Shown here: one piece after another, positions 8,308-16,149 of the stretch
How positions within the stretch are numbered: position 1 is the stretch's first letter
How the letters are laid out: each line of letters begins with the position of its first letter
DNA from: Lysobacteraceae bacterium SCN 69-320
Lineage (GTDB): Bacteria; Pseudomonadota; Gammaproteobacteria; Xanthomonadales; Rhodanobacteraceae
Direction of reading: 5' to 3'
Length of the DNA stretch: 64,000 nucleotides
NCBI GenBank assembly: GCA_001725155.1
Contig: MEFP01000003.1
Span: 1-64,000 of the forward strand
Notes under the pieces: generated by a model
Seen by the model: only the letters and a program-made list of their open reading frames with translations
Told to the model about the DNA's origin: nothing
The model's database searches: none
Made by a program: the position numbers and the translations under genes

Positions 8308-9795
8308 TCACTGCCGACGAATCGGCCCCAGTAAACCCTTAAGCGCTTCTATTTCCAGCCAGCTCGCCCAACCCAAGCCGGGAAACAGTTCCGCCAGCTC
8401 GCCGGCGGTCCACGGCCGCATGTACACCGACTCGTGCACGTCGTCTCCGGGCTCATGTCCCACGAACGCCCTTCGCCGTTCGGCGGGGAGTCGGCTGCCT
8501 TGCAGCTCCTGAATGACCGTCTTTCTGAGACTGTGAAAGCCCACGATGCCGTTGGCGCGGCGCGGTTTGATGCCCAGCTTGTCGAGGTAATAGCCGAACC
8601 CTTTGCTGATGGCGTTGCCGGCGCCCGCGCGCCCGTCGATGCGCATGTCGTGGAACAGGCGTTCCTCGCCCTGCTGGCGCAGTTCCTTGACGCGCTCCAG
8701 TAGGCCCAGCTCGACCAATGCCGGATGGATGGGAACGAGGCGCCGCGACGCCTCGGTCTTGAGCGACTGGCCATCGGATTCCGTGGCGATGCGGATGCAA
8801 GGGATGCTGTCTTCCTCGATGAAATCCGATAGGTAGAGCTGCGCAACTTCACCGACCCGCGCGCCGGTAAACAGGCCAATGAGGGCGGCCCACTTCGTGT
8901 GCAGAGTGCGGATGCCCTCAAGGTTGGCGGGGTCGAAGACGCGCTTGAGCGCCGGGACGTCCAAAGCTTCCCACTGGAAGCCATCGGCCTTCCGTCGGGC
9001 CTTCTCTTTTTTCGTCATTACGACCACACCCTTGACCGGATTCGGCCCCGCCCACTTTCCCCGCTGGGTCAGGAAGGCGAACAGCTGGGCGGCGTGGGAC
9101 ACGGCGTTGCCGGCCGAACGCTTCGTCATGGGTGCGTCTTTGAGCTTGCTGGACGGCTGGGTCATCAACCCGTGCGCCCAATCGCCAGCTTTTTCGCGCG
9201 TGATTTGGGCGACGGGCGTGGTGCCACCGATAACCGCTTTCAGCGATTCGAAGGCGCGTTTTCTCTGCGACCAGGTGTTGGACTTGAGGTTCGGCGCTTC
9301 GGCTTCTTCGTAGAGCTTGATGGCGGCGGCGAGCGTCAGGCCCGATGCCGGTTTGGCCGTGGTCGCCGTCGGCAGAACCGGAGCTGGACCTGGCAACGGT
9401 TGCGCCAGTACGACGCGGAGATTTCCCAGCGCCTGCAGCGCGTCGAGCACGGCCTGGTTGTCCTGCGGCGTGCCGTCCGTGCGGATTCGTGTGGGGCGAA
9501 GCGTGGCCGGATCCACGTCCATCTCGTACGGGCGCAACGCACCTTGCTGGGCTCCAGCCACGATGTCGTGCACACGGGGCGGCTTTGGCATCGCAGTCCC
9601 CCTCAGCTCCGCGAAGACCTGAGCGTAGCGCAGCGACAGCGTCTGGGCGTAGACCTTGGCGACGCGCGTGTCTCGGGTCCGCAAGCTGGTTTGAACGAAC
9701 CGCCGGCCCATGACGGGCTGCAAATCCAGTGGGATCCACTGGCGGAAGTAGTAGACGCCGCTGGGAACGCGGATGAGGTGGTGAGCGAGGCGCAT
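8308..9795 (-). CDS. int: Tyrosine-type site-specific integrase of island 1
   Basis: A 495-residue phage-type integrase. The N-terminus has an SAM-like/DUF6538-type arm segment (LIRVPSGVYYFRQWIP). The catalytic domain shows Arg in GLFTGARVGE (about residue 310), Lys/Arg in EASRRLVPIHP, HSLRK (about 422), GHEPGD and the nucleophile Tyr in ESVYMRP (about 456). It is clearly homologous over its length to the integrase at 51105-52616. The start lies 88 bases from the att core at 9883, so it probably integrates at the tRNA-Gln 3' end. Paired GTGCGA repeats between its start and the core are possible arm-type sites. Confidence 0.92.
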   Translation of the reverse strand: MRLAHHLIRVPSGVYYFRQWIPLDLQPVMGRRFVQTSLRTRDTRVAKVYAQTLSLRYAQVFAELRGTAMPKPPRVHDIVAGAQQGALRPYEMDVDPATLRPTRIRTDGTPQDNQAVLDALQALGNLRVVLAQPLPGPAPVLPTATTAKPASGLTLAAAIKLYEEAEAPNLKSNTWSQRKRAFESLKAVIGGTTPVAQITREKAGDWAHGLMTQPSSKLKDAPMTKRSAGNAVSHAAQLFAFLTQRGKWAGPNPVKGVVVMTKKEKARRKADGFQWEALDVPALKRVFDPANLEGIRTLHTKWAALIGLFTGARVGEVAQLYLSDFIEEDSIPCIRIATESDGQSLKTEASRRLVPIHPALVELGLLERVKELRQQGEERLFHDMRIDGRAGAGNAISKGFGYYLDKLGIKPRRANGIVGFHSLRKTVIQELQGSRLPAERRRAFVGHEPGDDVHESVYMRPWTAGELAELFPGLGWASWLEIEALKGLLGPIRRQ

Positions 9796-9807
9796 GGGGC
9801 TCCATTT

Positions 9808-9826
9808 GTGCGAGCCGGTTGTGCGA
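9808..9826 (+). repeat. Paired GTGCGA repeats, putative integrase arm sites of island 1
   Basis: GTGCGA occurs at 9808-9813 and 9821-9826, 13 bases apart, between the integrase start and the att core. The corresponding place in island 2 has GTGACCA twice instead. The position and spacing suggest arm-type binding sites for the island 1 integrase. Confidence 0.4.
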
Positions 9827-9850
9827 CCACCTCAAAGGCCAGAAACGAAA

Positions 9851-9874
9851 AAGCCCTTGATTTCTCAAGGGCTT
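9851..9874 (-). terminator. Rho-independent terminator next to the island 1 att core
   Basis: A perfect 10-bp stem (AAGCCCTTGA / TCAAGGGCTT) with a 4-base loop, followed on the minus strand by TTTTTCG. It would end transcription coming through the att core on the minus strand, that is, from a tRNA-Gln gene restored at this att site. A similar hairpin is at 52671-52694. Confidence 0.75.
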
Positions 9875-9882
9875 AGACGTGA

Positions 9883-9900
9883 TGGCTGGGAGACTAGGAT
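9883..9900. other. att core: right end of island 1, left end of island 2
   Basis: The sequence TGGCTGGGAGACTAGGAT is identical over 18 bp to 52702-52719, the 3' end (with CCA) of tRNA-Gln. The following bases (CGAGACG) diverge from the tRNA (TCGAACC), so no complete tRNA is present here. It is the junction between two elements integrated at the same tRNA. Confidence 0.85.
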
Positions 9901-9963
9901 CGAGACGATTTTCCCAAATCTCTGCAGCGACAAGCCCTTGTTGCGCTTGGTGTTTCGGCGAGA

Positions 9964-9983
9964 GTGACCAACCGAGGTGACCA
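9964..9983 (+). repeat. Paired GTGACCAA repeats, putative integrase arm sites at the left end of island 2
   Basis: GTGACCAA occurs at 9964-9971 and 9977-9984, 13 bases apart. The same GTGACCA pair is present just inside the right end of island 2 (52628-52646), but not at the right end of island 1. This marks 9883-52719 as one element. Confidence 0.5.
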
Positions 9984-10038
9984 AGTGGGTGGGGAGCATA
10001 TCAGGGGCTTTGCGCCCCCGAACAGCCACTCGGAAGGG

Positions 10039-10428
10039 TCAGTCTTCCCCCGGCCGCATGAGGGTGCCAACACACTCACCCCGGTCTCCCGGACCGATGT
10101 GCAGGACCAGTGAGGTGAGCTTCGGCGTCGTGCCGCCTCGCGGCACCACATGCAGGTCGAAAGTCGTCCGGTCGCCCTCTCCACGCCTGGCTGCCCGTCT
10201 CGCTGCCGCAGCAGCCATAAACACCACGTCCCATAACCTGCCCGATTCGTCCTGGCACAGCGATTCGGTCTCCGGCCAGGCCACGCACTCGACCCAAACG
10301 CGCGCGGTCAGGGCAACGGGAATGCGGAAGCCGGCCTCGCGGGCCTGGCCACTGACATCGACCAACACGCCATCTCTGAGCGCATCGGCCCGGGTATAGG
10401 TGTGAATCACATCGGCGTCGGTAAACAT
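10039..10428 (-). CDS. DUF6573 family protein
   Basis: A 129-residue protein. The opening (DVIHTYTRADALRDGVLVDVS, then AREAGFRIPVALTARVW) and the segment GRLWDVVFM are characteristic of the DUF6573 family, common on plasmids and integrative elements and without known function. The ATG at 10428 is preceded by AAGGAAGGAGCAAAGC, a strong ribosome site. It is the first gene inside the left end of island 2 and is transcribed toward the att site. The 420 bases between it and the Rhs gene are GC-rich and hold no gene I can support. Confidence 0.65.
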   Translation of the reverse strand: MFTDADVIHTYTRADALRDGVLVDVSGQAREAGFRIPVALTARVWVECVAWPETESLCQDESGRLWDVVFMAAAAARRAARRGEGDRTTFDLHVVPRGGTTPKLTSLVLHIGPGDRGECVGTLMRPGED

Positions 10429-10848
10429 GCTTTGCTCCTTCCTTCCTGGTCCGGCCCGGACAATCCGTCCCGGATGGTCCGGATGGACACACCCGCCCGG
10501 AGTAAGGCGCGGTCAAGGGAGCGGCGGCGGCACGCCGACGCAGGCCCACGGCTGGCGCGGGCCGGAGGAGCACAGCGACGACCACACGGGCCGTGGGCCG
10601 GCCCTTGACCGGGGAAGCCGAGCGCGAGGGCTGCCTTTGCCTTTCCGCCGTCCGCTGGCGCGCCTGAGAGAACCGCCGCGGTCATGACAGAAAAGCCCGA
10701 TGGCCCGGGCTCGTGACCCCTCGCCGCATGAGACGCGAACGCCGTAGGGTCGGACTCTTGCCGCCATACGGGCGCGTCCAGAGTGGGACATGTCCACGGG
10801 TATACTGCGCCGCTTGACCGGCGCGTCCGCGCAGCACAGGGAGGTCGC

Positions 10849-12828
10849 ATGAAGTTGAGGCGTTGGGTGCTTTCGGTTCTGCTCTTTGCTGCCACGGCGG
10901 TTCAGGCCGTCGGCGTCAACCAGGTGGGCCAGCCGCAACGAACCCACCCCACCCTGGGCCAGCCCACCGGACCGTTCCCCGCACCGCCCGGCATGCAGCC
11001 CGCGGTGCCGCGTCCGCACCTGCCCGCCGGCCTTCAGAACTACCAAGACCCGACGGCCGTCGCGGCGGCGCTGGCCGCGCAGCAGAAGGCCGCGGCGCAG
11101 ACGGCCACCGACGCGCTGGGCGCGGTGTTCACCTACGACGCCGTGGGCAACCGCCAGACCGCCGAATACGGCAACGGGGTGCTGACCACCTACACCTACG
11201 ACCGCAGGGACCGGCTGACCGACCTCCACACGACTTACAACGGCGCGACGCTCCACCGCTTCCACTACACGCTGGACGCCAGCGGCCTGCGCACGCAGGT
11301 GGCCGCCACCGAGGCCGACGGCACGGTGCGCACCACCACCTACACCTACGATTTCGTGAAGCGCCTGACCGGCGAAAGCCAGCAGGTCGCCAACACGCTC
11401 GTGTTCCAAGCCGCGTACACCTACGACCGCGTCGGCAACCGCCTGTCCGCCACGGTCAACGGCACGACGACCACCTACGTCTACGACGCCAACGACCGCC
11501 TGCAGAGCGAAACCACCGTGGGCGGCGCGGCCTCGGGAACCACCACCTACCTCTACGACTTGGCCGGCAACCGCACCGAGAAGTCCGGGCCACTGGGGAC
11601 GGTGTCCTACGTCTACGACGACGCCGGCCGCATGACCGAGGTGCGCTCGGCGGGCGAGGTCATCGAGTACCGCTACAGCCACGACGGGCTGCTGTTGGAA
11701 AAGACACTGACGCCCCTGAGCGGCACGCCCACGACCTGGCGGTACCTGTGGGACATCGGCCGCGGCACCCCGCAGACCATCGAGGAATACTCCCGCGAAG
11801 GGAGCGGCCCGGAACGCCTCGACGCCACCTACCTGTTCGGGGACGATCTCATCGCGCAGACGCGCGGGGGGATGACCCATTACGTGCTGGCCGACGGCGT
11901 GGGGGACACGCGCACCCTGGTGGACACCGGCGGCGCGGTGTCGGACACGTTCGCCTACGACGCCTTCGGCAACGTCGTGTCGCGCACCGGCGGCACACCG
12001 GTGGACCACCTCCACCACGGCGAGCGCTTCGACCCGAACGCGGGCTTTTACTATCTGCGGGCGCGGTGGATGGACCCGGCGCTGGGCCGCTTCACCCAGA
12101 TGGACGCCTTCGAAGGCTTCGGCATGGACCCGCCGAGCCTCCACAAGTACACCTACGCCAACGCCAACCCGATGGCGTACAGCGACCCGTCGGGCCACTT
12201 CACGCTGACGAACCTGTCCACCGTCGTCAACATCATCGGAATCGGTTCGACCACCATCCACGCGGGCTTCCGCATCGCCGAGGGGGACTACAAGGGCGCG
12301 GCCTATGAGGTGGCGCGCGATGCGGCGTTCTGGGGCCTGGGCGCGGGCGTCGGCAAAATCATCGCCCCGCTGAGCAAGTCGGCCCTGAGCCTGTTCAGCC
12401 GCACCTTCATGGTGCCGCTCGAAAACGGGCTGGCGCGCAGCAGCGCCGTGCTGACCCGCAACATGGAAGCTGTGATGCGCAAGGCCGGCATGGTGAAGCC
12501 CGCCGGCTGGCAGGCCCACCACATCGTTGGGGAGGCGTACCCGGAAGGCAAAGCGGCCATGGAAATCCTGCGGCGCTATAGAATCGACGTGAATTCCCCG
12601 CTCAACGGCGTGTTTTTGCCCGGCTGCGGCTCCACCGGCGCCGGCGGGATTGCCGGCCTGGCGGTCCATTGCGGCAAGCACGTACAGGCGTATGAGGCTT
12701 ACGTTTTGGAACAACTCTCGGTACTCGGCCGAAACGCCGATGAGGCGTCCGTGGTCAACGTCTTGAGCCGCATCCGGCAAGAGTTGATGACGGGCGAACT
12801 CGTCCTCAATCGCCGAGGAAACCTATGA
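10849..12828 (+). CDS. Secreted Rhs/YD-repeat protein with C-terminal AHH nuclease toxin
   Basis: A 659-residue protein. A signal peptide (residues 1-21, ending VQA) is followed by YD repeats (about 80-350, e.g. YTYDRRDRLT, YVYDANDRLQ), then the RHS core ending around YYLRARWMDPALGRFTQMD and NPMAYSDPSG. The C-terminal tip has AHHIVG (from residue 555), NSPLNGVFLP and HCGKHVQAY, typical of AHH-family HNH-like nuclease toxins. ATG 10849 is chosen for the AGGGAGG just upstream and the signal peptide. It is short for an Rhs protein and lacks a PAAR or other type VI delivery domain. The next gene overlaps by ATGA and looks like its immunity protein. Confidence 0.85.
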   Translation: MKLRRWVLSVLLFAATAVQAVGVNQVGQPQRTHPTLGQPTGPFPAPPGMQPAVPRPHLPAGLQNYQDPTAVAAALAAQQKAAAQTATDALGAVFTYDAVGNRQTAEYGNGVLTTYTYDRRDRLTDLHTTYNGATLHRFHYTLDASGLRTQVAATEADGTVRTTTYTYDFVKRLTGESQQVANTLVFQAAYTYDRVGNRLSATVNGTTTTYVYDANDRLQSETTVGGAASGTTTYLYDLAGNRTEKSGPLGTVSYVYDDAGRMTEVRSAGEVIEYRYSHDGLLLEKTLTPLSGTPTTWRYLWDIGRGTPQTIEEYSREGSGPERLDATYLFGDDLIAQTRGGMTHYVLADGVGDTRTLVDTGGAVSDTFAYDAFGNVVSRTGGTPVDHLHHGERFDPNAGFYYLRARWMDPALGRFTQMDAFEGFGMDPPSLHKYTYANANPMAYSDPSGHFTLTNLSTVVNIIGIGSTTIHAGFRIAEGDYKGAAYEVARDAAFWGLGAGVGKIIAPLSKSALSLFSRTFMVPLENGLARSSAVLTRNMEAVMRKAGMVKPAGWQAHHIVGEAYPEGKAAMEILRRYRIDVNSPLNGVFLPGCGSTGAGGIAGLAVHCGKHVQAYEAYVLEQLSVLGRNADEASVVNVLSRIRQELMTGELVLNRRGNL

Positions 12829-13391
12829 TTTTCTACAAGCTGGCAAACCGGCAGGACTTCGCTTCCTACTGGCCGGAGCACAAGGCCGGCGAGTTGCCCG
12901 ACCCGCGAATCCCGGACTACTACCGGGACATCGAAACGGTGCTCGGCGAACACCTGGGCGACCCGCCGCGCAAGCCCGGGAAAAAGGGCGACCTGCACAA
13001 GAGCGCCTATGGTTTCTTCGCCCGGCCCGCGGCGCTGGCGCTCTTCGTCAGCGGGAGTCGGAACAAGGTGGCGACGCACCCGGCCGTTCTCCTCGGCCGG
13101 GAAAGCGAAGAGTTCCAGCAGTTCTGGGTGCTGAACTACGTGGACTGCCTGGACGTCCCGAACAGCAGCATTTCGGAACCCGTCGGTCGGGCGCCCGGAC
13201 GCGTGGGGGTCATCAAGCGCGCGGCGTTCGACGAAGCGCGCTGGGACGGGTCCGACGTGTTCGTGGTGCCGCAGGACCCCACGCACAGCGTCTATTGCTC
13301 CGAGCGGTTCGTGGCGCAGTGGAAGGCGGCCAAACTAAAGGGCGCGTTGTTTTCCCGGTTCCTGATGGACCCCGACGCCGTCAAAGCCTGA
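12825..13391 (+). CDS. Probable immunity protein, Imm11 (DUF1629)-like
   Basis: A 188-residue cytoplasmic protein with no signal peptide. The pattern FWVLNYVDCLDVPNSSIS, DVFVVPQDP and a C-terminal VYCSERFVAQWKAAKLKGALFSRF fits the Imm11/DUF1629 family found beside polymorphic toxins. Its ATG overlaps the toxin's stop codon (ATGA), so the two are made together. By position it should neutralise the AHH nuclease. The family call is by pattern only. Confidence 0.65.
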   Translation: MIFYKLANRQDFASYWPEHKAGELPDPRIPDYYRDIETVLGEHLGDPPRKPGKKGDLHKSAYGFFARPAALALFVSGSRNKVATHPAVLLGRESEEFQQFWVLNYVDCLDVPNSSISEPVGRAPGRVGVIKRAAFDEARWDGSDVFVVPQDPTHSVYCSERFVAQWKAAKLKGALFSRFLMDPDAVKA

Positions 13392-13398
13392 GGGCCGC

Positions 13399-14019
13399 AT
13401 GCTGACTTTCCTCCGCCGCCTGTTCGCCTCCTCCGGCTCCACCGCACCGGCCTGCGAACGCGAGCAAGAAACACCCGCCCCCATCGATTGGGGCGAGTTG
13501 GAAGACCTGCTGGTGCGACTGGCCGCGGGCACCGTCGAGCGGTTCGCCGCCGAGCATCCGGTCGAGGTGTTTTACGGCCTGGGCTTCGACTGCCACGCCG
13601 ACTACGGCCAGGTGCTGGTCTGCCTGAACACGCGGGAGGCGCAACGGGAAGCCGGGGACGAGGACGACGACTGGGCGTTTGGCAACTGGCGTTACCACGG
13701 CATCAACCTGGAAGACCCGGCGTGGGAAGCCTGGGAGGAAGCACCGTTGGTCATGTCGAACGCGGCCAACGTACTGCTCAACAACCGCAAGGGCCATGCC
13801 CTGCCGGCGCTGTATGAGGCGTTCCTGGAAATGGCCACGCGGGCGCTGCTGCGGGTGGCACAGTCCGAGGCCGTGGGTCGGCTCCGGAAGGAGTCAGGGT
13901 TTCAGGTGCTGGCTATGGACCACGACGAGGGGCCGGAGGCGGCGGTCGCTCGGATGGAGCATCTACGCCGGACGCATGTCAGCAGGCATGCAATCAACGA
14001 AAATCAAGGTGACAGTTGA
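13399..14019 (+). CDS. DUF4303-like protein, possible second immunity gene
   Basis: A 206-residue protein starting 7 bases after the Imm11-like gene, in the same operon. The middle segment (VEVFYGLGFDCHADYGQVLVCLNT, then NWRYHGI and W) resembles DUF4303, a family often found in toxin-immunity loci. It is acidic and has no signal peptide. The role is inferred only from its place behind the Rhs toxin. Confidence 0.5.
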   Translation: MLTFLRRLFASSGSTAPACEREQETPAPIDWGELEDLLVRLAAGTVERFAAEHPVEVFYGLGFDCHADYGQVLVCLNTREAQREAGDEDDDWAFGNWRYHGINLEDPAWEAWEEAPLVMSNAANVLLNNRKGHALPALYEAFLEMATRALLRVAQSEAVGRLRKESGFQVLAMDHDEGPEAAVARMEHLRRTHVSRHAINENQGDS

Positions 14020-14070
14020 CAAGATTGGACGTTCTGCTTGGATGGCTCGCACCCACAAGCATCCACATTC

Positions 14071-14457
14071 ATGAAACTGTCCGAACTGTACGTCCTACAA
14101 GTGGAATGGGCCGGCTGGCTTCGAGATCAAGCAACCACTGCACCTTCCAGTTTTATCCGCGACGATTTCAGAGAACGCGCGGATGCATTCGAGCACGACG
14201 CCGCCAATGTCGCTCAACTTGCAATCTTGCTGGAAAACCCATCCCTGGATGATATCAATGTGGATAAATTTCTTGAAGGGCTTAAAGAGTGCCCATTCAA
14301 GAATTTGGGGCGAGGGGCGTTATTTCGAGGGATTGAGTCCGTCAGACGGTGGCTCTCCGGCGACGAAACTGAATTGAGCTACTGGCTTGGCGTTAGAAGT
14401 TCCAAGCCTACTTACGTTTTTCGTAATTTTCTAAAGCCCAGTTCGTCATCACTTTAG
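14071..14457 (+). CDS. Hypothetical protein
   Basis: A 128-residue protein starting at ATG 14071 (MKLSELYVLQVEWAGW), without a clear ribosome site. No domain is recognised. Base composition is visibly lower in GC than the Rhs gene. It runs in the same direction as the immunity genes, so it may be another immunity-type gene. Its 3' end overlaps the convergent gene 14408-15274 by 50 bases, unusually long for a convergent pair. Confidence 0.45.
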   Translation: MKLSELYVLQVEWAGWLRDQATTAPSSFIRDDFRERADAFEHDAANVAQLAILLENPSLDDINVDKFLEGLKECPFKNLGRGALFRGIESVRRWLSGDETELSYWLGVRSSKPTYVFRNFLKPSSSSL

Positions 14458-15274
14458 CGTTCAAAGTTACGGCTACCATCTCTGCCTGTAGATCTTGTAT
14501 TTTTGTGATTCTGACCCCGTCTGGCTGGCTAGGACTTTTTAGAACCCGTCGCTCTACTTCGTCTCGACAGACGCGCCCGCCGTCAAAATACATCGCCGGC
14601 TTTATGACACCCAATTCGTCGAAAATCTTTAGCGCGGCTCCAAACTTTTCAAGCAGGTCGAAGAAAACAAGGAGCGTGGACTTTCTTGACTCAAAAAGCA
14701 TGTCATTCATGGACTGCTGAGCCAACCAATGAGTATTGACGACCTCGATTGCCACAGCCGGGCAGCTCGACAACAGCCGGTTGCCGGGTTGCTGCCCAAC
14801 GATATCGTGCCTGACTATCCCTCCCCGCCGCCTGTATATCCTTGTCGTTTCCGTCGTCCAAACATACCCGTTCAACTCTAAGATCGTCCTTTCATTCTTG
14901 AAATCGCCGACCTTAACGTCCCATGCCTTCCGTGAATTCAATTGATCGCAGAGTTGAGTAACTCGAAAGTCATGCCTGTCGTCCCTAAATGTAGGGTATT
15001 CTGCGGGAAGCACAAGGTTGCGAGTGACCTTGCTAGGCACTAGGGCAAAACAAGGGTTCCGCTTGCCGTTTATGGCTGCGTTCCGAAATTCCAATCTGCT
15101 CCGCAAATCAGGTGTAAACAGATTTCGAGCAGCCGACATTTCGTCCGCAGTTTTCGTTAGCACCCAGTCCTTTTCGTCTTTCATTTCCTGCTCATCGGCA
15201 ATATCTTTTTGTTTTATTTCGATTGCTTTCACGCCGACAATGTATACGGCAACGGGATGGTCTACATTAGACAT
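14408..15274 (-). CDS. Hypothetical protein, nuclease-like motif possible
   Basis: A 288-residue protein of unknown family. The start is ATG 15274, preceded by GAAGGG; GTG 15283 is an alternative. A segment PAVAIEVVNTHWL near residue 180 looks like the E-x-V strand of some PD-(D/E)xK-type nucleases, and HDIVG precedes it by about 20 residues, but the full motif cannot be confirmed. GC is clearly lower than in neighbouring genes, which points to separate acquisition. Confidence 0.45.
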   Translation of the reverse strand: MSNVDHPVAVYIVGVKAIEIKQKDIADEQEMKDEKDWVLTKTADEMSAARNLFTPDLRSRLEFRNAAINGKRNPCFALVPSKVTRNLVLPAEYPTFRDDRHDFRVTQLCDQLNSRKAWDVKVGDFKNERTILELNGYVWTTETTRIYRRRGGIVRHDIVGQQPGNRLLSSCPAVAIEVVNTHWLAQQSMNDMLFESRKSTLLVFFDLLEKFGAALKIFDELGVIKPAMYFDGGRVCRDEVERRVLKSPSQPDGVRITKIQDLQAEMVAVTLNAKVMTNWALENYEKRK

Positions 15275-15405
15275 AGTGGACACCCTTCTTTTTTTCCAAT
15301 ACTAGCAGAGCGCGGGCGACCAAATGCCCTGCCAAACCTGTAGTACCGACATCAAGAAGCGTCCGGCATGCGTAAAGGCTTTGCAGTTGAGTCGCGACTT
15401 GCCCC

Positions 15406-16149
15406 CTACAGCGCCAGCGCGGCCCGACGCTGTTTCCGTGCTGCTGAATAGGCATTCGCCAGTTCGCTGGCCGGCCGGAACAACCGCTCCAACTCATCCG
15501 GCACGGCGATGAGCAGGTAGCCCCCAAGGGCGTGCGCCGTGATGGAAACCGCGTTGGCCAGTACCTGAAGGAGCGTCGGGATGGGCACCGTGGCGCCGAT
15601 GCCTTCGTCTTGTCCCCTGTAGGACGCCAGCAGCGCGTGGCCGCCGTGGACCATCCCGCACAGGGGGTCCCACGCGGTCTGGATGGCTTGGGCCAAGGGA
15701 CCGAGGGTTCCGGCCGTTGCGGGACTCAGGCCCAGGTCGGCCTCCGCGCCCGCGGCCATCTCTTTGAGGGAAACGCGCTTGGCCCTCCCGTCTGGCCCGG
15801 GACGGGAAGGCAACTCGTCGTGCTGGAGGTAGTAATCCACCTCCGCGTCCGTCGCCGCCTTGCCGAAGAACATGCCGCGGCAAAACTGCTCCAGCTGGGA
15901 CCGGTGGAGCGTCAAGGCGACGGCGCCGAAATCCAGGGGTTCGGTGAGCAGCACGAGCACAATGGCCCGCGCGTGGTCGGAGGATGCCCGAAGCAGCTGA
16001 CTGGCCACGTACACCCGCTCGCTGGGCGCTCGGGCGGCGTGCTCGGTGCCCGCCGTCAGCAAGGCTTCGATGGTCGTCAGGGCCTCGCGGGCTTCCAGCT
16101 GGACGTCCGCCCAGACGGGCTGGCGCGGCATGAGGTCAGGGCCACTCAT
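15406..16149 (-). CDS. Hypothetical helical protein, DUF6988/DUF5677-like
   Basis: A 247-residue, almost wholly helical protein. The middle part (LLRASSDHARAIVLVLL, then ALTLHRSQLEQFCRGMFFGKAATDAEVDYYL) resembles the DUF5677/DUF6988 group of helical accessory proteins, some with a HEPN-like fold. Its ATG at 16149 overlaps the stop of the upstream NYN gene by 4 bases, so the two are translated together. The function is unknown; the coupling suggests a partner of the NYN nuclease-like protein. Confidence 0.55.
   Translation of the reverse strand: MSGPDLMPRQPVWADVQLEAREALTTIEALLTAGTEHAARAPSERVYVASQLLRASSDHARAIVLVLLTEPLDFGAVALTLHRSQLEQFCRGMFFGKAATDAEVDYYLQHDELPSRPGPDGRAKRVSLKEMAAGAEADLGLSPATAGTLGPLAQAIQTAWDPLCGMVHGGHALLASYRGQDEGIGATVPIPTLLQVLANAVSITAHALGGYLLIAVPDELERLFRPASELANAYSAARKQRRAALAL

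Larger units (their letters stand above)
1..9900. mobile_element. Island 1 (right part): tRNA-Gln-targeting integrative mobilizable element
   Basis: Right part of an integrative element that continues beyond the left edge of the window. It ends at an 18-bp copy of the tRNA-Gln 3' end (9883-9900), next to its own tyrosine integrase (8308-9795). It contains a putative oriT (about 2255-2345), a TraD-like gene and defence-like cargo. The integrase, terminator and att order is the same as at the right end of island 2, so the two elements lie head to tail. Its relaxase and left end are not visible. Confidence 0.7.

Noticed and set aside
10513-12780. Long minus-strand open frame of 755 codons opposite the Rhs gene
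   Set aside because: It is the antisense shadow of the GC-rich YD-repeat gene, whose frame has a signal peptide, a ribosome site and known domains. The minus frame shows only low-complexity Val/Gly/Arg/His-rich text.
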